DNA of 64,000 bases from Nocardia sp. NBC_01329. GTDB lineage: Bacteria > Actinomycetota > Actinomycetes > Mycobacteriales > Mycobacteriaceae. The position numbers and the translations under genes are program-made. A model generated the notes under the pieces. It made no database searches. It was not told where the DNA came from and was given only the letters and a program-made list of their open reading frames with translations. Shown here one piece after another: positions 51,539 through 61,904 of this stretch (positions are counted from its first letter, which is position 1; the number at the start of each line of letters is the position of its first letter). The stretch spans positions 3,690,001-3,754,000 of the forward strand of contig NZ_CP108381.1 in NCBI RefSeq assembly GCF_035956715.1, read 5' to 3'.

Positions 51539-52084
51539 GTGCCAGGCTCGACGCCCGTGAGCAACCGACGTGACCTCCTGCGCTGGCAATTCGACCTCGT
51601 CTGGTCGCTGTCCCAGGTGCATTTCGAGGCCCTGACCGACGACGATACGCACTGGGCACCTGCCCGGGTGAGCTGGACGGTGCACCGCGGCACCGACGAT
51701 GTGTGGCGCCCCGATTTCGCGGAGATCGAACCCGATCCGATCCCGGTACCGACCATCGGGTGGCTCACCTGGCATATCGGCTGGTGGTGGAGTTCGGCCA
51801 TCGCCCATGCCGAGGGCCGGCCGGTGCCCGAACGCACCGAAGTGCACTGGCCGGGCGATACCGTCGCGGCCCTGGCCCGGCTGGCCGCCCTGCGCGAGCA
51901 ATGGCTCGTGATCCTCGACGGCGCCGGCGACGCGGAGCTCGACGCCCCCGCGTCCTACCCCTGGCCCGCCGACGCCGGGCTGACCGTCGCGCACCTGGCC
52001 GCGTGGGTGGCTGCGGAACTGATGAAGAACGTGAGCGAGATCGGCCAGCTGCGTTTGCTGCGCGCCGCCGGACCGGCGCGCTGA
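51539..52084 (+). CDS. DinB-superfamily protein
   Basis: 181 aa from GTG 51539 (GTG 51557 also possible). DinB four-helix fold: RRDLLRWQFDLVWSLSQVHFEALTD, IGWLTWHIGWWWSSAIAHAEGR with the first metal-type His region, and TVAHLAAWVAAELMKNVSEIGQLRLL with the last His. Family members include mycothiol- and bacillithiol-dependent transferases; activity cannot be assigned. The DUF1844 gene follows 30 bp later. Confidence 0.82.
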   Translation: MPGSTPVSNRRDLLRWQFDLVWSLSQVHFEALTDDDTHWAPARVSWTVHRGTDDVWRPDFAEIEPDPIPVPTIGWLTWHIGWWWSSAIAHAEGRPVPERTEVHWPGDTVAALARLAALREQWLVILDGAGDAELDAPASYPWPADAGLTVAHLAAWVAAELMKNVSEIGQLRLLRAAGPAR

Positions 52085-52114
52085 GCCTGCCCGCCGGTTC
52101 TCTAGCCTGGACCC

Positions 52115-52456
52115 ATGACCGAACAGCCCGAAGGCGATGTGCGCGAACTGGCCGATATCCCCGCTGTGGAGGTGATCAGCCGTGCCGCCGTGATGCTGAT
52201 GAGCTCGGCGGCGGAAAAGCTCGGGCTCGGCGACGACGATCCGGACAGCAGCCCGCGCCGCGATATGGACGAAGCGCGGCGCGTCATCACCGCGCTGGCC
52301 GGGCTGATCACGGCATCGGTCGAATATCTCGGCCCGCACGCCGGTCCTCTGCGCGAGGGGCTCCAGTCACTGCAGAAGGCGTTCCGCGAGAGCTCGGCCG
52401 TTCCCGACGCACCCGGAACCGGGCCGGGCGAGAAGTACACCGGCCCGGTCTACTGA
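52115..52456 (+). CDS. DUF1844 family protein
   Basis: 113 aa. VRELADIPAVEVISRAAVMLMSSAAEKLGL followed by DMDEARRVITALAGLITAS identifies DUF1844, a small conserved actinobacterial family usually coded near infC. Function unknown. It ends convergent with uvrA, 22 bp away. C-terminal part is loop-rich (GTGPGEKYTGPVY). Confidence 0.87.
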   Translation: MTEQPEGDVRELADIPAVEVISRAAVMLMSSAAEKLGLGDDDPDSSPRRDMDEARRVITALAGLITASVEYLGPHAGPLREGLQSLQKAFRESSAVPDAPGTGPGEKYTGPVY

Positions 52457-52478
52457 GCGACCCCCACCGCATCGCGGC

Positions 52479-55400
52479 TCAACGCAGGGCGGCCGCCTTG
52501 CGGGCCAGGCGTTTCGCTTTCTGCGGGTCCGGTGCCTGCACGGGCGGTTCGGCCTGCGCGGCGGCCTTCTTCGCCGGTGCCGCCTTCTTTCGCGCCGCTG
52601 TGGCCCGCTTCTTCGCCGAAGCACCTGCGGCCGGAGCGGCGAGGATCTCCTTCAGGAACTGGCCGGTGTAGCTGTCGGGGTTCGCGGCGATGTCCTCGGG
52701 AGTTCCTTCCCCGACCACGGTGCCGCCACCGGAACCACCCTCGGGCCCCATGTCGACGACCCAGTCGGCAGTTTTGATCACATCGAGGTTGTGTTCGATG
52801 ACGATCACCGTATTGCCTTTGTCGACCAGGCCGTTGATCACGGCGAGCAGTTTGCGGATGTCCTCGAAATGCAGGCCCGTGGTGGGTTCGTCGAGAATGT
52901 AGACCGTCCGCCCGTTGGAGCGTTTCTGCAGTTCGGCAGCCAGTTTCACGCGCTGCGCCTCACCACCGGACAGGGTCGTGGCGCTCTGCCCCAGCCGGAC
53001 ATAGCCCAGCCCGACATCGACCAGGGTCGACAGGTAGCGGTGGATGGAGGTCACCGGTTCGAAGAATTCGGCGGCCTCCTCGATCGGCATATCGAGTACC
53101 TCGGCGATGGTCTTGCCCTTGTAGTGCACCTCCAAGGTCTCCCGGTTGTAGCGGGCACCTTGGCAGACCTCGCACGGAACGTAGACGTCCGGCAGGAAAT
53201 TCATCTCGATCTTGAGGGTGCCGTCACCGGAACACGCCTCGCAGCGGCCGCCCTTCACGTTGAAGGAGAACCGGCCCGGCTGGTACCCGCGCACCTTCGC
53301 CTCGGTGGTGGAGGCGAACAGGCTGCGGATCTTGTCGAAGACCCCGGTGTAGGTGGCCGGATTGGATCGCGGGGTGCGACCGATCGGTGACTGGTCCACC
53401 CGCACGAGCTTGTCCAGCTGATCGAGCCCGTTGACCCGGGTGTGCCGACCGGGGACCTGCCGGGCGCCGTTGAGTTTGTTCGCCATGACGGTCGCCAGGA
53501 TGTCGTTGACCAGGGTGGACTTACCCGAACCGGAAACACCCGTCACGGCGGTGAGCACCCCTAGTGGGAAGGCCACATCGATACCCCGGAGGTTGTTCTC
53601 CGTCGCGCCCACCACGGTGACCCGCCGCTTCTTGTTAACCGGGCGACGCATCATCGGGAGCTCGATGCGCTCCCGGCCGGAGAGATACGCGCCGGTCAGC
53701 GAGTGCTCGTCGGTGAGCAGGTCCGCGTAGGTGCCGCTGTGAACCACCCGGCCGCCGTGCTCACCGGCGAGCGGACCGATATCGACCACCCAGTCCGAGG
53801 CCCGAATGGTGTCCTCGTCGTGCTCGACCACGATCAGTGTGTTGCCGAGGTTCTTCAGCCGGGTCAGCGTTTCGATGAGCCGCCGGTTGTCCCGCTGGTG
53901 CAGGCCGATCGACGGCTCGTCCAGGACGTAGAGCACCCCGACCAGACCGGATCCGATCTGGGTGGCCAATCGGATCCGTTGTGCCTCGCCGCCGGACAAC
54001 GTGGCCGCGGCCCGCGACAGCGTCAGATAGTCGAGACCGACATCGAGCAGGAATCCGAGCCGGGCCTGCACCTCCTTGAGCACCTGCCCGGCGATGGCCG
54101 CCTGCCGTCCGCCCAGGGTCAGCGCGTTGAGGAACTGCGAGCAGTCGCGGATGGACAGTTCGCTGACCTCGGCGATGGATTTCCGGTCCGAATCCGCGGT
54201 GAGGGTGACCGCCAGGATCTCCGGCCGCAACCGTGCCCCGTTGCAGACCGGGCACGGGACATCGCGCATATAGCCCTCGTAGTGTTCCTTCATCTGCTCG
54301 GACTCGGTGGAGTCGAGCCGCCGCTGCAGGAACGGCATGACACCTTCGAAATCGGCGTAGTAGGAACGCTTCCGGCCGTAGCGGTTGGTGTAGACGATGT
54401 GCACCTGATCCGAACTGCCCTCGAGCACGGCCTTACGCGCCCGCGGCGTCAGCTCACGCCACGGCGTGTCCAGATCGAAACCCTGCGCCGCGGCCAACCC
54501 GGACAGCAGTCGCAGGAAGTACTCCGCGCTCTGCCCGCGCGACCACGGTGCGATCGCCCCGTCGGCGAGGCTGAGTTCCGGATCGGGCACTACGAGCTCC
54601 GGGTCCACCTCCTTGCGGACACCCAGGCCGGTGCAGTCGGGACAGGCGCCGTAGGGGGAGTTGAAGGAGAACGACCGCGGTTCGAGGTCCTCGATATCGA
54701 GAGGATGGCCGTTGGGGCAGGCCAGCTTCTCGGAGAATCGGCGCTCCCGGTCGTGCGCGTGCTCGGCGCGGTCCACGAAATCGAGCACCACGATGCCGTC
54801 GGCCAGGCGCAGCGCGGTTTCGATGGAATCGGTCAGCCGCTGTTTGGCGGTCGGTTTCACCGCGAGGCGGTCGACCACCACCTCGACATCGTGTTTCTCC
54901 TGCTTTTTCAGCTTCGGCGGATCGGTGAGCGGATACACGACCCCGTCGACTCGGACCCGGGCGTAGCCCTGGGCGTGTAACTGGTCGAAGAGGTCGACGA
55001 ATTCACCCTTGCGGGTCCGCACCACCGGCGCCAGCACCTGGAACCGGACCCCGGATTCCATGGCGAGGACCTGGTCGACGATCTGCTGCGGTGTCTGCTT
55101 GGCGATCAGCTCCGAGCACACCGGGCAGTGCGGGACACCGGCGCGGGCGTACAGCAGGCGCAGATAGTCGTGCACCTCGGTAATGGTGCCGACCGTGGAC
55201 CGGGGGTTGCGGTTGGTCGATTTCTGGTCGATCGAGACGGCCGGTGAGAGCCCCTCGATGAAATCCACATCCGGTTTGTCCATCTGGCCGAGGAACTGCC
55301 GGGCGTACGCGGACAGCGATTCCACGTAGCGGCGCTGGCCCTCCGCGAAGATCGTGTCGAACGCCAGACTGGACTTGCCCGACCCGGACAAACCGGTGAA

Positions 55401-55487
55401 GACGATGAGACTGTCGCGGGGCAGATCGAGATCGACCCCCTTGAGGTTGTGCTCCCGAGCTCCGCGCACAGTCAGGCGTTCCGCCAC
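52479..55487 (-). CDS. uvrA: Excinuclease ABC subunit A
   Basis: 1002 aa, ATPase that recognises bulky DNA damage with UvrB. Two ABC modules: [27 protein letters not shown] and [15 protein letters not shown] for Walker A, and [19 protein letters not shown] and [17 protein letters not shown] as signatures. Zinc clusters CPVC, CPDC and CEAC/CEVC are intact. It ends in a 45-residue Ala/Lys-rich basic tail not needed for activity in Escherichia coli UvrA. Start codon GTG 55487. No clear LexA box was found upstream. Confidence 0.97.
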   Translation of the reverse strand: MAERLTVRGAREHNLKGVDLDLPRDSLIVFTGLSGSGKSSLAFDTIFAEGQRRYVESLSAYARQFLGQMDKPDVDFIEGLSPAVSIDQKSTNRNPRSTVGTITEVHDYLRLLYARAGVPHCPVCSELIAKQTPQQIVDQVLAMESGVRFQVLAPVVRTRKGEFVDLFDQLHAQGYARVRVDGVVYPLTDPPKLKKQEKHDVEVVVDRLAVKPTAKQRLTDSIETALRLADGIVVLDFVDRAEHAHDRERRFSEKLACPNGHPLDIEDLEPRSFSFNSPYGACPDCTGLGVRKEVDPELVVPDPELSLADGAIAPWSRGQSAEYFLRLLSGLAAAQGFDLDTPWRELTPRARKAVLEGSSDQVHIVYTNRYGRKRSYYADFEGVMPFLQRRLDSTESEQMKEHYEGYMRDVPCPVCNGARLRPEILAVTLTADSDRKSIAEVSELSIRDCSQFLNALTLGGRQAAIAGQVLKEVQARLGFLLDVGLDYLTLSRAAATLSGGEAQRIRLATQIGSGLVGVLYVLDEPSIGLHQRDNRRLIETLTRLKNLGNTLIVVEHDEDTIRASDWVVDIGPLAGEHGGRVVHSGTYADLLTDEHSLTGAYLSGRERIELPMMRRPVNKKRRVTVVGATENNLRGIDVAFPLGVLTAVTGVSGSGKSTLVNDILATVMANKLNGARQVPGRHTRVNGLDQLDKLVRVDQSPIGRTPRSNPATYTGVFDKIRSLFASTTEAKVRGYQPGRFSFNVKGGRCEACSGDGTLKIEMNFLPDVYVPCEVCQGARYNRETLEVHYKGKTIAEVLDMPIEEAAEFFEPVTSIHRYLSTLVDVGLGYVRLGQSATTLSGGEAQRVKLAAELQKRSNGRTVYILDEPTTGLHFEDIRKLLAVINGLVDKGNTVIVIEHNLDVIKTADWVVDMGPEGGSGGGTVVGEGTPEDIAANPDSYTGQFLKEILAAPAAGASAKKRATAARKKAAPAKKAAAQAEPPVQAPDPQKAKRLARKAAALR

Positions 55488-55871
55488 CAGGTCGGTCCCT
55501 TCTCGTCATCATTCGTCGTCGATTGTGCAGCCCCAGCTTGTGGCACCGGATGCGTTCACACCGTGTCCGCGCAGGGCGGTGAACAGCCCGGACGGCCCGG
55601 TCGGCATTCGCGCGCCGGGCCGCATGGCGGGCCCGCGGTGATCGTAGGACCGACCACCGACAAGTTTCGCCGATCGGGGGTCCCGGACGTTTTCGGTGTG
55701 ACCCGACTGCCGCGCCTCCCGGTACGCGGGTGCACCCCGGCAGTGTTTCGGAGCGGGCGCCGACGACCGGCGGCACGGGCCGGCCGGACGGGCTCACTTC
55801 TCCAGAGTAGGCCACCCGGAGGTGTCCAGGGGGCGTGGCACCGGCCACTCTCTACCGCGGTGACCTACCGC
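55488..55871. other. Intergenic region upstream of uvrA
   Basis: 384 bp between two minus-strand genes. I see no credible gene, no LexA-type GAAC-N4-GTTC site and no strong hairpin; probably the uvrA promoter region. Confidence 0.5.
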
Positions 55872-57047
55872 TCAGGCTCCGCCCGGCCCCAGAACCACCA
55901 TCGAATTGTTACCGCCCATCCCGAGCGACAGTTTGGCCGTGAGTCCGGGCCCGGCCGGGGACGCACCGTTCAACAGCCGGGGGTGGGCCGCCGCCGACGC
56001 GGGTGGTGCCGGGATGATCCCGCGCTCGTACCCCAGCGCCGCGGCCGCGAGCTCGACGGCGCCGGAAGCGGACTGGCAGTGCCCGGCCAGCGGTTTCATC
56101 GAGTACACCGCGGGCCGGTCGTCGAACACCCGGGTGAGCAGATCCCGTTCGGCACGGTCGCACTGGGCGGTTCCCGTACCGTGCGCGTTGAAGAACTCGA
56201 TCTCCGCTGCGGTGACCCCGGCATCGGCCAGGGCGTGCCTAGCGCAGTCCACGATCCGATCGTGGCTCGGCTCCACCGAAACCACATGATGGGCCTCGCT
56301 GTTCATCGCCCCACCGAGGATGGTGGCGTAGGCCCGGCCCGAACCGCGACTGAGCACGAACCCCACCGCGGCCTCTCCTACACTGAAACCTCGGCTGCCC
56401 TCCTGGAACGGTCGGCACCCACGCAGCGATTCGACATCGACGACGGCGGCGCCGAGTTTCGCGAACTGCCGGATGAGCTCCGGAGTGGCCGACAGATCCG
56501 AGGCCACGCACACCACATCGTCCACCAGCCCCGCGGCGAACCACAGCCGCGCCTGCAATATCGCGACATTGGCCGAGCTGCACGCCGCGGAGACCCCCAT
56601 CACCGGCCCGGTGAAACCGAAGGCCTGGGTCACCACCGAGGCAGGTGTGGAGGGCAGCAGACGGAGGAAATCCCGGCCCCGGAAACTCTCCCCGGCGGGT
56701 CCGGAGAAATCCCGCCGGTGCCGGACGTCACCGAGCACCGCCGCGTGCACCAGACCCACTCGGGGACCGGGCTCCCAGCCGCGGGCCCGGGCATCGGTGA
56801 ACGCCTCGTCGACCGCCGCGAACACCGCCCGCCCGTAGCGCGTGCCGTACGCGGGATCACCGCCCTCGGGTACCAGCGCCGCCCAGCCGCCGGTCCCCGG
56901 TTCCAACCCGTATCCGGGTTCGAACCGGGCCGCGGATCGACCGCTCGTTACCCCCGCCCAGAATGTTTCCCGCCCCCATCCGTACCCGGTGACCGCACCG
57001 ATCCCGGTTATCGACATAAGATCGATGCTGAGTCCGGTCCCCGCCAT
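55872..57047 (-). CDS. Stand-alone beta-ketoacyl synthase (KAS II-like)
   Basis: 391 aa condensing enzyme. Catalytic triad intact: Cys in VSAACSSANVAI, His in NAHGTGTAQ and His in MKPLAGHCQSASGAVE. The C-terminal LSLGMGGNNSMVVL is typical of KAS. No acyl carrier protein, malonyl transferase or reductase gene lies nearby, unlike in fatty-acid or polyketide clusters. Size and motifs fit a FabF- or KS-alpha-like enzyme; the substrate cannot be told. Confidence 0.85.
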   Translation of the reverse strand: MAGTGLSIDLMSITGIGAVTGYGWGRETFWAGVTSGRSAARFEPGYGLEPGTGGWAALVPEGGDPAYGTRYGRAVFAAVDEAFTDARARGWEPGPRVGLVHAAVLGDVRHRRDFSGPAGESFRGRDFLRLLPSTPASVVTQAFGFTGPVMGVSAACSSANVAILQARLWFAAGLVDDVVCVASDLSATPELIRQFAKLGAAVVDVESLRGCRPFQEGSRGFSVGEAAVGFVLSRGSGRAYATILGGAMNSEAHHVVSVEPSHDRIVDCARHALADAGVTAAEIEFFNAHGTGTAQCDRAERDLLTRVFDDRPAVYSMKPLAGHCQSASGAVELAAAALGYERGIIPAPPASAAAHPRLLNGASPAGPGLTAKLSLGMGGNNSMVVLGPGGA

Positions 57048-57208
57048 GACAATCTCCCTCGCCGGTTCCCAGCCCTCGGCACCGCCGGGAACACGATGTG
57101 GCGTGATCTATCGAGTTATCACGTCCACTCTGTCGGATTTTATGCGTGTGGATACCGGAGTAGCGCCGTGTTTGAATTGTTCGGGGTCCGCCGACGATGG
57201 GGGTTGGT

Positions 57209-58540
57209 ATGGGAGAGCGCAGGGCAACTGCCGCTGAGCAGCTCGCGCATCGGTACCGCTCCCTGGTCGAACACTCCCCTGACGGCGTCTGCGTCCACGA
57301 ACGCGGCATCGTCGTCTACGCCAATCCCGCGGCCCTGCGGATCATGGGTGCCGAGAAGCTCGCCGAGGTACTGGGTCAGCACATCGCCCGTTTCGTCCAT
57401 CCGGATTTCCGGCAGCCGATGTACGAACGCATCGCCGGCCTGACCGCGACCGGTATCGCTTCCGAAGCCAGCGAGATGGTGTTGCTGGCGCTGGACGGGC
57501 GTGAGGTTCCGGTGGAAACCGTCTCGGTACTCACCGCCTGGCACGACCGCCTCGCCTACCAGGTGGTGATCCACGATCTCACCGCCCAGAAAGCGGCCGA
57601 GCGAGCCCAGCGCCGCGCCGAACAGCACTTCACCACGGTGGTCTCCCAGCTCGAGGAGGGGGTGGCGGTCTTCTATCGGGACGGCACCATCGCCTCGGCC
57701 AACCCCGCCGCCCGCCGGATCTTCGGCATCGACGACCGGACCCAGCTGGTGGGTGCCAACATCACCGAGCTGCCCCTGGAGCTGCTGGACGCGAACGGCC
57801 GGTCACTGCCTCGGGAACGGCATCCGGTGGCCCGGACGCTGGCCACCGGTGAAACCGTCACCGCCTACGTTTTCGCGATCGTCCGCCCGGACGGCCAGCA
57901 GCGCTGGCTGTCGGTGTCGAGCCGATTGCTCAACCCCGACGAGCAGGGCACCGCAGCGGTGTGTTCGTTCGCCGATATCACCGAACACCTGGCCAGCCGC
58001 CGCCAGCTCGAGTATCAGGCCACCCACGATCCGCTCACCGGCTTGGCGAACCGGTCGCTGATCCTTTCCCAATTGTCGGGGGCGCTCGCGGCCAGCGGTA
58101 CCCAACGGGTGTCCACGGTCATGTTCATCGACCTCGACGGCTTCAAATCGATCAACGACACGATGGGGCACGCCATCGGCGACACCGTCCTGCGGATCGT
58201 GGCCCACCGCCTACAGCGCGCGCTACGCGCCGACGATCTGGTGGGCCGGCTCGGCGGTGACGAATTCCTGGTGCTGCTGGCCGGGCGGCCGGGCGATGAA
58301 GAGCTCGAACCGCTGGTCCAACGGTTGCGAGCAGCCATGGCCGAGCCGATCGTCGCCCGCGGGCACCGGATCGCGGTCAACGCGTCCATCGGTGTGACCA
58401 CGTTGGAGCCCGGGGATACCCGGACCCCGGAGGCGGTGCTGCACGACGCGGATGTGGCCATGTACCAGGCGAAATCGCCGACCCGGCGCGACGGCGCGCT
58501 GGGTCGCGCGATCCGCGGCGACAACTCGAACGTCTCCTGA
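57209..58540 (+). CDS. Diguanylate cyclase with two PAS domains
   Basis: 443 aa. PAS 1 (about 15-120; SLVEHSPDGVCVHERGIVVYANPAALRIMG) and PAS 2 (about 140-255; VVSQLEEGVAVFYRDGTIASANPAARRIFGI) precede a GGDEF domain (about 275-440): ATHDPLTGLANR, FIDLDGFKSINDTMGHAIGD and RLGGDEFLVLL. The RADD inhibitory site precedes GGDEF by five residues, so product inhibition by c-di-GMP is likely. No EAL domain or membrane segment. ATG 57209 has GGGGG upstream; ATG 57197 is in frame too. Signal unknown. Confidence 0.94.
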   Translation: MGERRATAAEQLAHRYRSLVEHSPDGVCVHERGIVVYANPAALRIMGAEKLAEVLGQHIARFVHPDFRQPMYERIAGLTATGIASEASEMVLLALDGREVPVETVSVLTAWHDRLAYQVVIHDLTAQKAAERAQRRAEQHFTTVVSQLEEGVAVFYRDGTIASANPAARRIFGIDDRTQLVGANITELPLELLDANGRSLPRERHPVARTLATGETVTAYVFAIVRPDGQQRWLSVSSRLLNPDEQGTAAVCSFADITEHLASRRQLEYQATHDPLTGLANRSLILSQLSGALAASGTQRVSTVMFIDLDGFKSINDTMGHAIGDTVLRIVAHRLQRALRADDLVGRLGGDEFLVLLAGRPGDEELEPLVQRLRAAMAEPIVARGHRIAVNASIGVTTLEPGDTRTPEAVLHDADVAMYQAKSPTRRDGALGRAIRGDNSNVS

Positions 58541-58666
58541 TCTCACCGCCACGACCTGCGGGAACAACATCCAGTACGAACCCGCAGTAGAATCGACAAC
58601 TCTGTGCACGCGATCCCGCCGTGCCTCGCCGAGCCCGTCCCGCCGTGGGTGAGAAGGAGTCAGGAC

Positions 58667-61006
58667 TTGCCCGACAACCGCACCGAGGAACGCCCCACCG
58701 ACCTGGCGCCCGCCGCCGCGGCGCCTCCGGACGCGGCGACGCGGGACCTCGATCACGAACAGGCATATCTGTCGGTGCTCTACGAGCGGCTCGACGGGAT
58801 GCGCGCGTACGCCGACAACCGGCTGCGCACCGTCCTGCTGGAAAACGGGGGTACTCCGCAGGCGCGCACCGAACGGGAATCGTTCACCCAGCTCTATACC
58901 GAGGATCTCGCCAAATACGATGCCGCCGAACACGGCCTGTGTTTCGGCCGGATCGATCTGGCCGACGACCACAGCGATCCGGAACAGCGCTATATCGGCC
59001 GTCTGGGGATCCTCGATGAGGACAACGATTACGAACCCCTGCTACTGGACTGGCGGGCCCCGCTGGCCCGGCCGTTCTATCTGGCCACCACCGCCGCACC
59101 CGACGGTGTGCTGCGCCGCCGCCATATCCGCTCCCGCAACCGCCGGGTGACCGCGGTCAACGACGAATACCTGGATCTGGATGTGGCCCGGCAGGCCGGA
59201 GCCACCGCGTCGGAGGGTGGAGTCGGCAGCGAGAGCGCGCTGCTGGCGGCGTTGAACGCCGCCCGCACGGGTCAGATGGCCGACATCGTGGAAACGATCC
59301 AGAGCGAACAGGACGCGATCATCCGTGCCGAGCACAAGAGTGTGCTCGTGGTGCAGGGCGGTCCCGGCACCGGCAAGACCGCGGTGGCCCTGCACCGTGC
59401 GGCCTATCTCCTGTACACCTATCGACAGCAGCTGGCCAAGAGCGGTGTGCTCATCATCGGCCCCAACGCCACCTTCCTGAACTACATCGGCCAGGTATTG
59501 CCGTCACTGGGTGAGACCGGGGTGTTGCTGTCCACCATCGGTGATCTGTATCCGGGTGTGAAGGCTACGCTGACCGACTCGCTCCGGGCCGGGGAGCTCA
59601 AGGGTTCGACGAGCGTGCTGGAGATCCTGAAGAACGCCGTGCGCGACCGACAGCAGGTGCCGAGTGAACCCGTCACCCTGAGTTTCGACGGATACCCGGT
59701 GACCCTGGACCGTAAGATCGTCACCCGGGCCCGGGGCCGGGCTCGCTCGTCGCGCCGCTCGCACAACCTGGCTCGCCCCGTCTTCGCCTCGATGGTGATC
59801 GAAGCGCTCACCGACCAGCTCGCGCAGACCATGGGAGCCGATCCGGCCGGTAACGGGCGCAGCCTGCTCAGCGCCGCCGATCTGTCCGAGATCAGCGACG
59901 AATTGCGTGCCGACCCGAAGGTGCAGCGGGTGCTGGCCGAACTGTGGCCGTTGCTCACTCCGCAGCAGGTACTGGGCGATCTGTTCGCCGACTCCGATCG
60001 TCTCGACCGCGCCGCCGGCAAACTGCTCGAACCGGCCGACCGAGCCGAACTGCTGCGCACCGGCACCGGCACCGGCGAGTTCAGTGCCGCCGACGCCCCC
60101 TTGTTGGACGAGCTCGCCGAACTCCTGGGCACCGACGACGCGGAGGAGCGTGAACGTGCCCGGCGGCGCTGGCGCGCCCAGCTCGCCGAGGCCCAGGACG
60201 CGCTGGACATCCTCACCGGATCAGCCCCGCAGGACCTCGAGGACGAACTCGACCCGGAGATCCTGATGGCCTACGACCTCATCGACGCGAGCCAGCTCGC
60301 CGAACGCCAGCAGGTGCGCAACCGGCAGACGACGGCCGAGCGCGCCGCGGGCGATCGCACCTGGACCTACGGCCATGTGATCGTGGACGAGGCGCAGGAG
60401 TTGTCGGAGATGGCCTGGCGCATGGTGATGCGCCGGATCCCGAACCGGTGGATCACCGTGGTCGGCGATATCGCGCAGACCGGTGATCCGGCAGGCGCGA
60501 GCTCGTGGTCGGACATGCTCGAGCCGTATGTGGCGAAGCGGTGGAAACGCACCGAGCTCACCGTGAACTACCGGACCCCGTCGGAGATCATGGCGGTGGC
60601 TGCCGACGTCCTGGCCACCATCGATCCCACCGCCGAGGTGCCGCGCTCGGTCCGCGATTCGGGAAGGCCGCCGCGGGCGCATCGGGTGGCCGCGGCGGAA
60701 CTGGCACCGGCCCTGGCCGGTCTGCTCACCGAGGAACAGGGCCCCGGCACCGTCGCGGTCCTGACGCCCGCTGAACTCGTCGCCGAATTCTCCGGGCTGG
60801 CAAGCGAATCCGTACGGGTGCTCACGGTGGGCGAAGTCAAAGGCCTGGAATTCGACGCGGTGTATCTCGTGGAACCGGCTGCGGTGATCGCCGAATCACC
60901 GCGCGGGCGCAACGATCTGTACGTCGCGATCACCCGGGCCACACAGCGGCTCACGGTGGTACACAGTGGAGAGCTTCCCCCGGAACTGCGGCGTCTGGCC
61001 CACTGA
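58667..61006 (+). CDS. HelD/HelR-like RNA polymerase-associated UvrD-type ATPase
   Basis: 779 aa from TTG 58667, with AAGGAG 7 nt before. N-terminal DLDHEQAYLSVLYERLDGMRAYADNRL coiled coil, then the actinobacterial HelD core: Walker A QGGPGTGKTAVALHR (about 255), VIVDEAQELSEMAWRMVMRR (Walker B), NYRTPSEIM and a final ITRATQRLTVVHSGEL. HelD proteins remove stalled RNA polymerase or release it from DNA; related HelR proteins give rifamycin tolerance. No rifamycin-associated inverted repeat was found in 58541-58666. Confidence 0.93.
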   Translation: MPDNRTEERPTDLAPAAAAPPDAATRDLDHEQAYLSVLYERLDGMRAYADNRLRTVLLENGGTPQARTERESFTQLYTEDLAKYDAAEHGLCFGRIDLADDHSDPEQRYIGRLGILDEDNDYEPLLLDWRAPLARPFYLATTAAPDGVLRRRHIRSRNRRVTAVNDEYLDLDVARQAGATASEGGVGSESALLAALNAARTGQMADIVETIQSEQDAIIRAEHKSVLVVQGGPGTGKTAVALHRAAYLLYTYRQQLAKSGVLIIGPNATFLNYIGQVLPSLGETGVLLSTIGDLYPGVKATLTDSLRAGELKGSTSVLEILKNAVRDRQQVPSEPVTLSFDGYPVTLDRKIVTRARGRARSSRRSHNLARPVFASMVIEALTDQLAQTMGADPAGNGRSLLSAADLSEISDELRADPKVQRVLAELWPLLTPQQVLGDLFADSDRLDRAAGKLLEPADRAELLRTGTGTGEFSAADAPLLDELAELLGTDDAEERERARRRWRAQLAEAQDALDILTGSAPQDLEDELDPEILMAYDLIDASQLAERQQVRNRQTTAERAAGDRTWTYGHVIVDEAQELSEMAWRMVMRRIPNRWITVVGDIAQTGDPAGASSWSDMLEPYVAKRWKRTELTVNYRTPSEIMAVAADVLATIDPTAEVPRSVRDSGRPPRAHRVAAAELAPALAGLLTEEQGPGTVAVLTPAELVAEFSGLASESVRVLTVGEVKGLEFDAVYLVEPAAVIAESPRGRNDLYVAITRATQRLTVVHSGELPPELRRLAH

Positions 61007-61029
61007 CCACGGACCCGTACAGACGCGGA

Positions 61030-61064
61030 CGCCCCACCCGGGAGGCACATTCCGGGGCGGGGCG
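61030..61064 (+). terminator. Rho-independent-like terminator after helD/helR gene
   Basis: The arms CGCCCC-A-CCCGG and CCGGG-GC-GGGGCG pair with one small mismatch around a 10-nt loop, followed by TTGTTC. Placed 24 bp after the stop codon, it would end the transcript. Confidence 0.65.
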
Positions 61065-61082
61065 TTGTTCGCGGTCGCGATA

Positions 61083-61139
61083 TCAGCGCACGGTGTGGAT
61101 TTCAGCGCACGGGGTGGATTTCAGCGCACGGTGTGCACG
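61083..61139. repeat. Three tandem 19-bp copies at the 3' end of uspA
   Basis: Units at 61083-61101, 61102-61120 and 61121-61139 share TCAGCGCACGG-GTGGATT with two to four differences. The third unit contains the last codons (HTVR and stop) of uspA, so the other two look like tandem duplications of the gene end in the untranslated region. Confidence 0.8.
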
Positions 61140-61573
61140 ATCAGCACGTCGGACTTCGATTTGCGCGCGACATCCGAGGGCACCGAGCCCAGCAGACGAC
61201 CGGCCAGCGTGTTCAGGCCCCGGTTACCGACCACGAGCAGATCCGCCTGGGTTTCCCTGACCAGGTCCAGCAGGGATTCGACCGGTTCGCCGACGATGGC
61301 CTTCTCGACGATCTCCTTCGCGCCGGCGGCTGTCGCCTTGTCGCGGGCGGTGCGCAGGATCTCGTTCGTGGGCGCCGAACCCCGTACCTGGTACGCCTCG
61401 TCCTTGAGCATATCGCTCGCGGCGGCGACATCACGGTCATCGGTCGGGTAGTAGGCGCAGGCCACGATGAGCGTCGAGCCCGCGGCGCCGGCCAGTGAAG
61501 CGGCCTTTTCCACGGCGACGTACGACGAGTCCGAGCCGTCGGTACCGACGACAACGGTCCGGTAGGCGGTCAT
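61121..61573 (-). CDS. Universal stress protein A family protein
   Basis: 150 aa single Usp domain. YRTVVVGTDGSDSSYVAVEKAASLAG starts the fold, and the ATP-binding motif VVGNRGLNTLAGRLLGSVPSDVARKS near the end has the G-2x-G-9x-G-S/T pattern of ATP-binding Usp proteins. ATG 61573 has GGAGGAGAG upstream. Stands alone with its stop next to three tandem repeats; often induced by hypoxia or starvation in related organisms. Confidence 0.92.
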   Translation of the reverse strand: MTAYRTVVVGTDGSDSSYVAVEKAASLAGAAGSTLIVACAYYPTDDRDVAAASDMLKDEAYQVRGSAPTNEILRTARDKATAAGAKEIVEKAIVGEPVESLLDLVRETQADLLVVGNRGLNTLAGRLLGSVPSDVARKSKSDVLIVHTVR

Positions 61574-61904
61574 TCTCTCCTCCAACTGTGCGGGGTATAA
61601 ACGCGGCCGCGCCGGAAGCTCGACAGAAAGTCGGGCAGCGGCGCAGCGACTGCGTAGACCATAGCCGGAAACCTGGGCCCGAATATCCGGATTCGTTGTA
61701 CATCACATACGAACCCGGCTACGGTGACGTTTCACATTTCGCCCGGGCCGAACTGCGGAGGCGCCGCCTACCTGCTGATTCCCGACCGGACCCGGGTAAA
61801 CCTGTGAGCGGTCACAAGGAATTCGAACGTCGTTGACACCCTGGGATTTTCCTCACAGTGCCGGGCCCGCCCGGTACAGGCGGGCACCCGCACCATTTCC
61901 CGGA
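61574..61904. other. Intergenic region between uspA and doxX
   Basis: 331 bp without a credible gene on either strand. uspA starts at its left edge and doxX ends at its right edge (both minus), so it likely holds the uspA promoter; I could not place one. Confidence 0.5.

Noticed and set aside
53703..54980. 425-codon open frame opposite uvrA
   Set aside because: Antisense shadow of the conserved uvrA reading frame.
55488..55560. Possible LexA box before uvrA
   Set aside because: No GAAC-N4-GTTC core could be found, though uvrA is often SOS-controlled.
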